A stretch of 14,015 nt of DNA. Source: Bryobacterales bacterium. GTDB taxonomy: Bacteria; Acidobacteriota; Terriglobia; Bryobacterales; Bryobacteraceae. The notes beneath the pieces were generated by a model. It ran no database searches. It was not told the DNA's origin and worked only from the letters and a program-made list of their open reading frames with translations. The DNA is taken from contig JAEUQE010000234.1 in assembly GCA_016789785.1 (NCBI GenBank), forward strand, positions 1 to 14,015. The letters are read 5' to 3'. Both the position numbers and the translations under genes were made by a program. Shown here piece after piece: positions 1 to 7,824 of the stretch (positions are counted from its first letter, which is position 1; each line of letters opens with the position of its first letter).

Positions 1-599
1 GCCGTGGCCGTGTTCGCGGCGCGGTCCGTTGCCCGCACCGTGATCAGGTTTGACCCAGGCGTCAGGGGCACCACGCAGGTGAAGTTCGTACCGGTCACCG
101 TAGCCGCGACGCCATTGCATGCCACCGAGGCAACGCCGGAGGTCCGATCGCTCACCGTGCCTTGCAGAGTTACGGTTGGGGTCGCGACCGTGGATCGGTC
201 CGGCGGCGAGGTGATCGAGAGACTGGGTGGCACGTCGTCCGTACCCGTGATCTGAAGTGTGAATCTCTCTCCTGGCGCACCTCGGATCTCGACCGTGATC
301 TGGTTGGTCGCCCGCAGCGAGACCGATCTCGTGATGGTGGGGATGACCGGGCGGAAGTCGTTGGGTCCCAGGATTTGCGCGCCGTTCAGCGTCACCACGG
401 CGGATGCGACAGTCGAGTTGGTGATCTGCAGCGTGAAGGTGGTTGCCGGATCCAGCACGGTGAACGTGTTCGTGACGGGGGCCGGGGCGCTGGTCGTGCG
501 GGTGTAGGTCAGCGGCCCAAAGGCCGTAAATGTGCCGCCGAAAGAGGTGGACGTCCAGGTAAGTACCGTGAGGATGGTGAGTAGTGCGAGCCGGGGAAT
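1..599 (-). CDS. Secreted Ig-like domain protein (N-terminal part, runs off left edge)
   Basis: This minus-strand frame is open for 199 codons and leaves the window at base 1, so the C-terminus is missing. Read from an ATT codon at 599-597, it begins PRLALLTILTVLTWTSTSFGG, a short basic-then-hydrophobic stretch like a Sec signal peptide. Residues about 23-118 form a beta-rich domain rich in Thr, Val and Asn. From about residue 124 an Ig-like unit starts (PPSLSITSPPD, then TVTLQGTVSDRTSGVASV), resembling the glucodextranase domain B-like repeats common in large acidobacterial surface or secreted proteins. No ATG, GTG or TTG lies in frame between the upstream TAG (about 655-653) and the signal peptide. 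ATT is preceded by GGAGG at ideal spacing, so I take it as the start. The function of the whole protein is unknown; an adhesion or extracellular scaffold role is only a guess. The reading frame itself is well supported by its composition and domain-like pattern. Confidence 0.75.
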   Translation of the reverse strand, partial: MPRLALLTILTVLTWTSTSFGGTFTAFGPLTYTRTTSAPAPVTNTFTVLDPATTFTLQITNSTVASAVVTLNGAQILGPNDFRPVIPTITRSVSLRATNQITVEIRGAPGERFTLQITGTDDVPPSLSITSPPDRSTVATPTVTLQGTVSDRTSGVASVACNGVAATVTGTNFTCVVPLTPGSNLITVRATDRAANTAT

Positions 600-603
600 A
601 GGG

Positions 604-610
604 CACCTCC
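604..610 (-). promoter_or_regulatory. Shine-Dalgarno site deciding an ATT start
   Basis: On the minus strand GGAGGTG is followed by CCCT and then ATT. GGAGG is a full anti-Shine-Dalgarno match, with six bases between it and the ATT. It is the only good ribosome-binding site in front of the signal-peptide coding stretch, and no standard start codon is available in that frame. Confidence 0.6.
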
Positions 611-868
611 GTTCGGGACGTTTCTTCGTTGAAGTGGCGATTGTTTCACAGACCTAAGCTAAGATCGATAGTGCTCTGCATGCGATCGGCGTAGGAATTC
701 ATGTAGGCTTGTATCTCATTCAAGATAAAAGCGTTTGCTTGGCCAGGGCGTCCAGACCATCGTACGTTTGCGGTAGGTTTCGTGCGGATACGTCCGTAGC
801 AACCCCTACGGGCCTCGCCTCTCAACAAACCTTCGGTGAGACACAGCCCCAAAGCACCCTTGGAGGGT

Positions 869-888
869 CTTGTAATCCTCTTGCAATC
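869..888 (+). promoter_or_regulatory. Tandem CTTGyAATC direct repeats, candidate regulator box
   Basis: CTTGTAATC (869-877) and CTTGCAATC (880-888) lie head to tail with an 11-base period. Further CTTG cores sit at 859 and 897. PhoB/OmpR-type winged-helix proteins are known to bind direct repeats with one-helical-turn spacing. The next gene downstream encodes exactly such a DNA-binding domain, so autoregulation is a reasonable inference. No binding evidence exists. Confidence 0.35.
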
Positions 889-1007
889 TGTAGTAGCTTG
901 TTCAAAACGAAATCCCGGTCCGAAGTCGGAGGGGACTCGCCCAGCGAGGCCGGTCCACCGGCCAGAGTTCCTGATCGCAGCCTTCTCCGGCTGTTTGAAA
1001 GCACGTG

Positions 1008-3299
1008 ATGTCAACGCGCATTCTGTTCAAGGCAAAACCCGGTTCCAACTCCGCAGGCAACGGCCAAGCGAGCCCGACCTTTTTCTTTGATCCGCACACC
1101 CAGGAGCTACATAAGGACGAAGTCAAGCTTGTGCAGCTTTCGCCCCAGGCCGCAGTGATCCTTCGCCTGCTGGCCGAGGGGCTCCCCGAGGTCGTGGACC
1201 ACAACAGCATCGAGAATGCGTTATGGCCGGACGAGAAAGCGCGTTCCGTCAACAGCAGGCAGGCGATCCGCGCGCACATCGGCGAGATCCGGGAGCTGTT
1301 GTGCGACTCGGCTGACCATCCTCGCTTCATCGAAACTGTCAGATGGGTTGGCTACCGCTTCATTGGGGTCCGGCTACCCGATCCCGCCCCCATCACCTTA
1401 CCCGCCAACATAGCCGGAACCCAGAACGCCGATTCACCTCCTGATGTCAGCCACTCCACGACGAACGGGTTACCGGTAGCAGCCTCGGTGCAACCCCCTC
1501 CGGAATCGGCGCCGCCTGGCGAATCCGAGATCCCGACAGAACCATCCCTGCCCCGTAGCTGGAGGCATGCCGTTTCTGGCAAGCGCATCGCAGGCGCCGC
1601 AGCCGCTCTTGCCCTTCTGCTGACCGTCTTCCTCGCCCAATCCTGGAAATCTCAAACCCCGCCAGTTTTGCAACCGCAGCCATATCCGATTCCCCGTGTT
1701 CTGGCTGGATTGTCACGGCCCGGCGCAGTCCGAAGCGTGGCACTGCCGTCCGCGCCAGCGAGGTCCGTCCTTTCTCGGGACGGCAACCTCCTCTATGTAG
1801 CGCTTCCTGAAGCCGGCGCCGTCGCCGTGGTGAATCTCCTCGAAGCCAAGGTCGACCGCCTGATTCCAGTCGGAGGCGCACCCCACATCGTCTCCATGGC
1901 GCCGGACGGCCGACGGCTCTACTTATGTGATGGGCGCGATGGAGTTTACGTGGTCGACCTGGCGGCGGAACGGGCTCACCATATTCCCACTGGTGGACCC
2001 GTCAACGATATCCAGTTGTCCCCCGACGGGCAGCGTCTTTATCTCGCAATGCGCTATGAGGGACTGAAGCGGATGGACACGAAGACGGAAGCCGTGGCTC
2101 CGATCCCAGGCATCCGCTGTCCTCAGAATCTCACCTCGGATCCCTCGCAAAACCGCCTCTGGATCAGTTCCCGTTGCGGAGGCGGTCCCGGTGGCAGGGA
2201 TGGCCATGACCGGATCCAAGTGCTCGATTACGCCACCGAAAAGAACATTCTTTCCGTCGGTGACGACGCACCCATCGTCGGCGGCCATATTGCCGCCTCG
2301 CCAGCCGCATCCCAGGTGTGGATCGACGGTTCCGATGCCTGTTCGTCCACCGGGTATGACCACAAGGGTTGCCCCGCCTTTCCATCGGGCGTGCTGCACG
2401 CGTTCGCATTGGCCAGTGGCCAACATCTGGCCGCGCTGGCGGTTCCGGCCTCGGGAGCGGTTGGATTCTCGCCCGATGGGCGGCATTCGCTGTTTGGGAC
2501 AAATTCGCGGCTGCTCGTGTTTGACACCGTAAGCATCCGCCCTACCGAGGCCGCCGAGACGAATGCCACTTGGACTCATTTCTCGCCGTCCCGTCCGGAG
2601 TTGTACACAATCTCCTACGATCCGAATGAGGTTCGGATCGTGAAACTGCCTCCCGCTGAGTGCCAGGATCCAGTTGGTGCGATTGACAGGCACCTCTCCG
2701 GCGATGGCGTCGGAACGGACACGAGGAGTGCCGGTCACGTAACACTCCAGGGTGGCGCATCCTACGGAGCAGGCATCCTTGGCCAGGCCTTCTCCTTCGA
2801 CGGCGACCGTGCCTTTCTGGCGCTGGACGGCGCGTATGGTCCAACAATCAAAGCCGGCCACACATCAAGTATGTGGGCCCATCCGAGCCGGTCTGGCCGG
2901 GAGGAGATCCTCGTCGACCATGTACGGGCCGACGGCAGTCCGCATTGGAGCATCCGCAGGCGTCCTGACACGAGAATCGAACTCCGCATCGTACTCCCTT
3001 CCGGCGAAACCAGGCAGATGATCTCCAGCGACGGCACGCCCGCTGGTGTCTGGACCAGCATCGCCTTAACCGCCACCTCGGAAAAGCTGACTGTATACCT
3101 GAACGGAGCTCACCAATCCGAGCTGTTGGAGACATTCCCAGATGAAACTCCCGGCGCTCGCATCCGGATCGGGTCAGGATTCCGGGGCCATCCCTATGCC
3201 GGACTCATCGACGAGATCCTGGTTCAGGCAACGCTGTCCGAAACTGACCTGCGCACACAATACGATCGCCTTCGCCGCTGCTCGACCATGCCATGGTAG
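1008..3299 (+). CDS. ToxR/CadC-like transmembrane regulator with beta-propeller and LamG-like sensor
   Basis: Residue numbers count from the GTG at 1005, one codon before the ATG chosen here. Residues about 25-123 form an OmpR/PhoB-type winged helix (ending RFIETVRWVGYRFIGV), the DNA-binding domain of one-component regulators such as ToxR and CadC. A Pro/Ser-rich linker (about 125-190) leads to one membrane helix (about 194-211, AGAAAALALLLTVFLA). The outer part has YVTN/NHL-like beta-propeller repeats (about 240-548; note LSRDGNLLYVALPEAG, MAPDGRRLYLCDG and LSPDGQRLYLAM). It ends in a concanavalin/LamG-like domain (about 575-756, GQAFSFDGDRAFLALDG). The likely job is to bind a ligand in the periplasm and control transcription directly from the membrane. 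The ligand and target genes are unknown. A TGA at 996-998 closes the frame, leaving only GTG 1005 or ATG 1008 as starts; neither has a clear Shine-Dalgarno site. The domain order is clear; the function is inferred. Confidence 0.88.
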   Translation: MSTRILFKAKPGSNSAGNGQASPTFFFDPHTQELHKDEVKLVQLSPQAAVILRLLAEGLPEVVDHNSIENALWPDEKARSVNSRQAIRAHIGEIRELLCDSADHPRFIETVRWVGYRFIGVRLPDPAPITLPANIAGTQNADSPPDVSHSTTNGLPVAASVQPPPESAPPGESEIPTEPSLPRSWRHAVSGKRIAGAAAALALLLTVFLAQSWKSQTPPVLQPQPYPIPRVLAGLSRPGAVRSVALPSAPARSVLSRDGNLLYVALPEAGAVAVVNLLEAKVDRLIPVGGAPHIVSMAPDGRRLYLCDGRDGVYVVDLAAERAHHIPTGGPVNDIQLSPDGQRLYLAMRYEGLKRMDTKTEAVAPIPGIRCPQNLTSDPSQNRLWISSRCGGGPGGRDGHDRIQVLDYATEKNILSVGDDAPIVGGHIAASPAASQVWIDGSDACSSTGYDHKGCPAFPSGVLHAFALASGQHLAALAVPASGAVGFSPDGRHSLFGTNSRLLVFDTVSIRPTEAAETNATWTHFSPSRPELYTISYDPNEVRIVKLPPAECQDPVGAIDRHLSGDGVGTDTRSAGHVTLQGGASYGAGILGQAFSFDGDRAFLALDGAYGPTIKAGHTSSMWAHPSRSGREEILVDHVRADGSPHWSIRRRPDTRIELRIVLPSGETRQMISSDGTPAGVWTSIALTATSEKLTVYLNGAHQSELLETFPDETPGARIRIGSGFRGHPYAGLIDEILVQATLSETDLRTQYDRLRRCSTMPW

Positions 3300-3574
3300 C
3301 TTGCAGCCACTGCGCGCCGGTTGTTTCCCTGTGGATCTTGTCCCGGTGCATGGAAGAACGAAGAGCACGGACACTCGGCCGCTTCGCCGATCAGCAGCCG
3401 GGAGCCGGGCAAACCGTTCGACATGTCGATAAGCAAGTTCACCGGCGGCGCGCGCGGCACCGAAATACCCGCGCGAAGTAAGTCTATCGTTCGCAGCAGA
3501 GGCCGGGCGCACGCGGTCCGGTATTCGCGCTTTGCTTGTCAGCGGCCGCAATGCGGCGGGCCAGCAGCGCGTCG

Positions 3575-4861
3575 TCAGTCGCTGAGACGGACCGGCTGCA
3601 TGGGGCGATCCAGGAAGCGATTCGCCGCCTCATTGTTCTTGAAGCGTTCCCGTTGCGGATCCCATTCCAGCCGCTGGCCTACCTGGATCGCAATATGACC
3701 CAGGTGGCACAGCGAAGTGGTGCGATGGCCAACTTCGGCGTCGGCCATGGTCTCGCCGCGAGTGCGCACGGCATCAATGAAGTCCTGTTTGTCCGTCTTT
3801 ACCGGCAGGCGGATCCAGTCCGAGCCGGAGGGCGGTCTGAGAATGGACGCCGCCGAAGCTTCGATCTTTCCCGTGTCATCGGCATAGATCCACCCTTCGG
3901 TGCCCTCAAACCGGATCGAGGGCTTGTCGATCTTGTAAGTCAGCCGGACTCCGTTGGCGTAACGGTACTGCACTTCAAAATCGAGTAACACATTCCAAAA
4001 ACTATCCCGATCCGGATAAGTTCCCTTTCCCTCCACTTCCACCGGACCGGTACGGTCCGTCCCGTTTGCCGACTGAGCCAGATCATTGTGGTGAGTGCCC
4101 CAGTTTGTGATCATGCCGTCGCAGTATTCCAGCCTCCGCATCCAGCCCGGCCGCTCATAGGAATGCGGCTTGTGGACGCGCTTTTCCGTGTAGGGTGCGC
4201 GCGGCGCGGGGCCTTGCCACATCTCATAATCGAGTTCGGGAGGCACCGGCATTTCCGGTTGTGGCGGGCAGCCGATATCGCCCTTGGGCACACCCGTATG
4301 GATAGCCGTAAGCACGCCGATGCGGCCGTTGCGGACCGCCTCGCGGGCCTGATGATACCAGGGCTTGGAACGGTACTCGCTGTCGGTGCGGAAGACGCGC
4401 TTGTGCTTCTTCACCATGGCGGCAAGCGCGCGGCCTTCGCCAATGGTCCGGGTCAGGGGCTTCTCGCAGCACACATCCTTGCCTGCCTTCACGGCGGCGA
4501 TGGACATTGGGACGTGCCAGTGGTCCGGCGTGGCGACTAACACCGCATCGATCGACTTATCGGCAAGCAACTCCTGATAGTTCCGGTATGACTTACAGCC
4601 TTTCTGGCCGGTGGCCTTCTCGACCAATGCGAGTGCGGATTCCAGACGCCAGGAATCGGTGTCGCACAGCGCCGCGATCTGGACCTCGGGCATGGCGAAG
4701 AACTGCTTCAGGTTCACCGTGACGGTCTGCCGTCCGACGCCGATCACGCCGACGCTGACGCGCTTGGACGGGGCGTAAGCGCCGAGGACTCGCGAGGGGA
4801 CGAACAGCGGCGCGGGGGCTAGTGCGAGCAGTTGGCGGCGGGTCGGGCGGTTGCTCCTCAT
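3575..4861 (-). CDS. Gfo/Idh/MocA-family oxidoreductase with Tat signal
   Basis: The 428-residue product is an NAD(P)-dependent sugar or polyol dehydrogenase-like protein. It begins with a twin-arginine signal (TRRQLLALAPAP, Arg8-Arg9), so it is probably exported folded. A Rossmann fold follows (GVIGVG at 38-43, then AALCDTD), with the family EKP motif at 133-135 (CCEKPLTRT). The C-terminal alpha/beta domain contains GMITNWGTHHND at 249-260, the usual place of substrate and catalytic residues. ATG 4861 is chosen because AAGGAG lies six bases upstream and the Tat signal starts there; the frame could be extended to 4996 but the added residues look non-coding. The many secreted paralogues in acidobacteria and planctomycetes are linked to carbohydrate breakdown, but the substrate cannot be read from sequence. 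The gene converges on the regulator and stands alone downstream of the cyclic-di-GMP gene. Confidence 0.92.
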   Translation of the reverse strand: MRSNRPTRRQLLALAPAPLFVPSRVLGAYAPSKRVSVGVIGVGRQTVTVNLKQFFAMPEVQIAALCDTDSWRLESALALVEKATGQKGCKSYRNYQELLADKSIDAVLVATPDHWHVPMSIAAVKAGKDVCCEKPLTRTIGEGRALAAMVKKHKRVFRTDSEYRSKPWYHQAREAVRNGRIGVLTAIHTGVPKGDIGCPPQPEMPVPPELDYEMWQGPAPRAPYTEKRVHKPHSYERPGWMRRLEYCDGMITNWGTHHNDLAQSANGTDRTGPVEVEGKGTYPDRDSFWNVLLDFEVQYRYANGVRLTYKIDKPSIRFEGTEGWIYADDTGKIEASAASILRPPSGSDWIRLPVKTDKQDFIDAVRTRGETMADAEVGHRTTSLCHLGHIAIQVGQRLEWDPQRERFKNNEAANRFLDRPMQPVRLSD

Positions 4862-4927
4862 GGGGCTCTCCTTGGGGGTCGCGCGCTGACCCCTGGGGGG
4901 ACTGCCGGGTACGCGCGGCCTGCAACC

Positions 4928-4956
4928 ACTGTACGCCCATCGCGGACGGGGTTCAA
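4928..4956 (-). promoter_or_regulatory. Candidate sigma-70 promoter of the oxidoreductase gene
   Basis: On the minus strand TTGAAC (4956-4951) and TACAGT (4933-4928) are separated by 17 bases, each matching four of six consensus positions. Transcription would begin about 60 bases before ATG 4861. The assignment rests on pattern only. Confidence 0.35.
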
Positions 4957-5089
4957 CGGTGGGCTGGCGGCAGTGCCAGGGCCAATATCGTTTCACTTGC
5001 GCAGCTTGGCGCCGCGCTGCCCGCGGTGACGCAATGCGCGATCTCCAGAGGACATTCGCCGGCCCCGGGCACGGGCGAGTGTCGAGGCG

Positions 5090-5105
5090 GCAGACTGAAG
5101 TCTGC
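5090..5105. repeat. REP-like palindrome
   Basis: GCAGAC-TGAA-GTCTGC is a perfect six-base-pair stem with a four-base loop, in the gap between two minus-strand genes. Short palindromes of this flavour recall dispersed intergenic REP-like elements in acidobacterial and related genomes, but only one copy is seen here, so its repetitive nature is an inference. There is no T-run, so it is at best a weak terminator for the gene ending at 5135. Confidence 0.4.
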
Positions 5106-5134
5106 GTTACCCTGCTGCTCTCGCGGTGCTGGCG

Positions 5135-7606
5135 TCAGGCCGAATCGGCAAGAGGAGCCCGGTCGCCGGCGGCGGCGGCCGCGGGTTTGGCTAACACCGC
5201 TGAGAGTGCATGCAGGCCGGCGGCGTCGCGCGTCTCCTTGTCCTGATACATCAGCCGGTCGGCTTCGGCCAGCAGGCGATCGGCGTCGAGACCATGAATC
5301 GGCAGATAGGAGATCCCAATGCTCATCGAGAGCGGCACCGGCGGGAACGACTCCCTGCCCGCCTCCTCGACGGCTTCGCGGAACCGCTGCGCCATGCGGG
5401 CGCCCTGGCTCGGGCCCACACCCGGCAGCACGCAGACAAACTCATCGCCACCCATGCGCGCCACAAAGTCGCCATGGCGCGAACGCTGTTTCAACTTCAC
5501 TGCGACGGAACGCAGAACCCGATTCCCTTCCAGGTGGCCAAAACGATCGTTGACGGCCTTGAACCCATCCAGATCGCCAACCAGGACAGCCAACGCCGTA
5601 CCGTTGCGGCGGGCTATTTGCACCTGCGATTCGAGTTCCAGCGAGAGAGCTCGCGCATTCGGCAACTCCGTGAGATAGTCCGTGCCGGCGCTGTCTTCGG
5701 CGATCCGGTAGCGCAGGCCATTTTCGATCGATATTGCTAGCTTGGAGCTGATTCCCAGGACGAAGCGGAGGTGGTCGCGGCTGAAGGCATCCTTGCCCTT
5801 GTGGTAGAGTGCCAAGGTCCCGAGCACGCGCGTGGCGCCCTCCAGCGGAACGGCCAGCGCGGACTGAAGCAGGCTGTAGTTTTCAGGTGAGTTCAAGTAG
5901 CCCGGCTCCACCGCGGGATTGCCGTTGATGATGGGCTTGCGGGTTTCCGCAACCCAACCAGAAAGCCCCTGGCCAAGCGGAATCTCAAGCGACGAAAACA
6001 GTGCCTCATCGTGGCCGGAGGCGAACTCGGTGACAAGGCCCCGGTCCCTAACCAGATAAAGCGCGACGCAATCGAAGGGCACCACCTTTCGCAATGGATC
6101 GGCGAGGCGCCGCATGGTTTCCGGAAGGCTCAGCGAGTCCACCAACTGCTGTGAGATTTCGAGCAGTTTCTGGGCCTCCTGGCCAGCCGCGTGAATCGTA
6201 CTGAGAAACTCGGGTTCTCGCAACGGAGGGGCGGCCTCAAATCCGGCCGCGGGCGCCGCGCCGCGCTTGATGCGGATCTCGGTCGACAGCTTGCCGGGCT
6301 CGACCACAGACGCGCCGCGAGCTTTGCGTTCCAGTTCGCGATAGCGGCGTTTGAGAATCTCGACAATTTGCGGATCAAACGCCTTGCCCGATTCGCTGTC
6401 AACGATGCGAATCGCCTCATCCAGTGGCAGGGCGCGGCGGTACTGCCGGTCACTGGCCAGCGCGTCGAGGCAATCCACCGCGCTGAGAATGCGTGACCCG
6501 ATTGGGATTTCTTCGCCCTTGAGGCCCGCCGGATAGCCGGTGCCGTCCCATTTTTCGTGGTGATGGCGAACAATGGGAACCACGGGGTATGGGAACTGGA
6601 CGCGTTCGAGAATTTCGGCGCCCACCACCGGATGGATCTTCATCTTCTCGAACTCTTCCGGAGTGAGGCGGCCGGGCTTGGAGATGATGTGTTCCGGTAC
6701 AGCCAGCTTGCCGATGTCATGCAGCAGCGATGCGGCGATCAGCGCCTGCATTTGAGGCTCGGGTAAGCCGACTTCGGCGCCAACCTCGCGGCAGTAGGTC
6801 TGCACTCGCTGAAGGTGATCGTGTGTTGTCTGGTCCTTGGCTTCGATCGCCAGGGCAAGGGCTTCGATGGTACGCAGGTGCAGCGCCGCCATCTCCTCGG
6901 CATGGCTCTTTTGGATCTCGGCCTGCACCTGCTGCGCTTCCAGGCGCGCCAGATACAGATCGTAAGAGCGGTAGGTAATGTAAATAATCGGGACCACCAG
7001 CATCGCGGTTTGCCATCCGACGAAGGCCTCGCCCCAGTGGAGCATGACTGCGAATGCCGCGCCTACCATATAGTAGGCAAAGGACCACAGATAGCAATCG
7101 CGCCAGGTGGAAAGCGCTGGCCTGTTCTCCGTCAGGCTGATCACAACTGCGATGGGAACCGTATTGGCGACAAAGTAGAAGCAGGTGGCAATGGCCAGGC
7201 GAAGAGGAAAGTCGAGGCCGAGGTCAATCAGCGCGGGCGCGTGGAAAACACGATATGCCATGAGGATCGCGCCCGAGACGTTCGAGATGTTGAACGCCGC
7301 GCGCAGCACGCTCACCGTCGCTTGCGAGCGCCAGACGTACTGAAAGAGCACCGACATCGAGCCAATGGCCATCGTCTCAATCAGGCTCAGTTCGACGATT
7401 CCGATGAGTACATAGAAGAAGTTGGCCGACAACGTGCCCTGCATGCCAGGGATCCGGATCTTCCAACCGGAGGTGATGAGCGCGGCGATCCAGAAGACAA
7501 CGAAACGGAGGCCTGGACTCCAGGACATCTCGGCGAAGGCATGCACCCACGCCATGCCTCCGAACAGGAGGATGGCGCCTATAAAAAGCTTGGCGGATCT
7601 GCTCAT
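5135..7606 (-). CDS. Membrane HD-GYP / GAF / GGDEF cyclic-di-GMP signalling protein
   Basis: The 823-residue protein has an N-terminal membrane region with several hydrophobic helices (about 5-215), resembling a MASE-type sensor but not assigned to a named family. A short coiled stretch (about 218-245) leads to an HD-GYP phosphodiesterase domain (about 248-425): HLQRV at 264-268, HDIGK at 296-300, HHHE at 348-351 and GTGYP at 355-359, so the metal-binding and GYP residues look intact. A GAF-like domain follows (about 480-630). The C-terminus is a diguanylate cyclase (about 640-795) with GGDEF at 719-723 and an RHGD feedback-inhibition site at 710-713. The protein could therefore both make and degrade cyclic-di-GMP, with the membrane and GAF parts deciding which. 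ATG 7606 has only a weak ribosome site, but the next in-frame ATG (residue 18) would cut into the first helix and has its GGAGG too close. Confidence 0.93.
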   Translation of the reverse strand: MSRSAKLFIGAILLFGGMAWVHAFAEMSWSPGLRFVVFWIAALITSGWKIRIPGMQGTLSANFFYVLIGIVELSLIETMAIGSMSVLFQYVWRSQATVSVLRAAFNISNVSGAILMAYRVFHAPALIDLGLDFPLRLAIATCFYFVANTVPIAVVISLTENRPALSTWRDCYLWSFAYYMVGAAFAVMLHWGEAFVGWQTAMLVVPIIYITYRSYDLYLARLEAQQVQAEIQKSHAEEMAALHLRTIEALALAIEAKDQTTHDHLQRVQTYCREVGAEVGLPEPQMQALIAASLLHDIGKLAVPEHIISKPGRLTPEEFEKMKIHPVVGAEILERVQFPYPVVPIVRHHHEKWDGTGYPAGLKGEEIPIGSRILSAVDCLDALASDRQYRRALPLDEAIRIVDSESGKAFDPQIVEILKRRYRELERKARGASVVEPGKLSTEIRIKRGAAPAAGFEAAPPLREPEFLSTIHAAGQEAQKLLEISQQLVDSLSLPETMRRLADPLRKVVPFDCVALYLVRDRGLVTEFASGHDEALFSSLEIPLGQGLSGWVAETRKPIINGNPAVEPGYLNSPENYSLLQSALAVPLEGATRVLGTLALYHKGKDAFSRDHLRFVLGISSKLAISIENGLRYRIAEDSAGTDYLTELPNARALSLELESQVQIARRNGTALAVLVGDLDGFKAVNDRFGHLEGNRVLRSVAVKLKQRSRHGDFVARMGGDEFVCVLPGVGPSQGARMAQRFREAVEEAGRESFPPVPLSMSIGISYLPIHGLDADRLLAEADRLMYQDKETRDAAGLHALSAVLAKPAAAAAGDRAPLADSA

Positions 7607-7684
7607 GAGAAGCGGCTCGTCGCGGATCGGACTGACAGATTCACATTTCTGAACATGGAAATGCTTGGGCCTTTTTGGCGCACG

Positions 7685-7714
7685 ATTGTAGGATCGACCA
7701 ACGGGCGAGGTCAG
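7685..7714 (-). promoter_or_regulatory. Candidate promoter of the HD-GYP/GGDEF gene
   Basis: On the minus strand CTGACC (7714-7709) and TACAAT (7690-7685) are separated by 18 bases. The -10 matches five of six positions and the -35 four of six. Transcription would start about 70 bases before ATG 7606. Confidence 0.4.
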
Positions 7715-7746
7715 AATAGAGGGAAACGCCTTAGGTGGTAGAGATA

Positions 7747-7762
7747 TGTGATAGAAATCACG
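7747..7762. promoter_or_regulatory. CRP/FNR-family-like palindrome
   Basis: TGTGA-TAGAAA-TCACG matches the CRP pattern TGTGA-N6-TCACA at nine of ten half-site positions. It lies upstream of the candidate promoter of the minus-strand cyclic-di-GMP gene, centred about 76 bases before its predicted transcription start. Whether this organism has a regulator with this specificity cannot be seen. Confidence 0.35.
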
Positions 7763-7824
7763 GGCCTAACCAGCTCTCTTATCGATAGCGATAGCGCTTG
7801 CAGATAGTTCGGCAGTACCTCCTC

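Larger units (their letters stand above)
600..1007. other. Gene-free divergent region between the Ig-like protein and the regulator
   Basis: No convincing gene is present; the open frames here have no recognisable product. The region must hold the promoters of both flanking divergent genes, but I found no strong -35/-10 pair for either. It contains tandem CTTGyAATC repeats (869-888) and two perfect hairpins: CCGTAG/CTACGG at 794-811 and GGCCGG-TCCA-CCGGCC at 948-963. The second lies 44 bases ahead of the regulator ATG and has no T-run, so it is not a typical terminator. Confidence 0.6.

Noticed and set aside
794..811. CCGTAG-CAACCC-CTACGG hairpin in the gap before the regulator.
   Set aside because: A short stem with no T-run and no clear position relative to a promoter. 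It is noted within the gap description but too weak for a separate finding.
1923..2861. A 312-residue minus-strand frame inside the regulator gene.
   Set aside because: It is antisense to a well-supported plus-strand gene with clear domains and has no family features of its own.
3545..3557. GCCGC-AAT-GCGGC hairpin just downstream of the oxidoreductase stop on the minus strand.
   Set aside because: The stem is only five pairs and no T-run follows on either strand, so I do not call it a terminator.
3300..3574. Open frames in the convergent gap between the regulator and the oxidoreductase.
   Set aside because: The translations are Arg/Ala-rich, match no family known to me and lack ribosome sites. 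They look like chance frames in GC-rich DNA.
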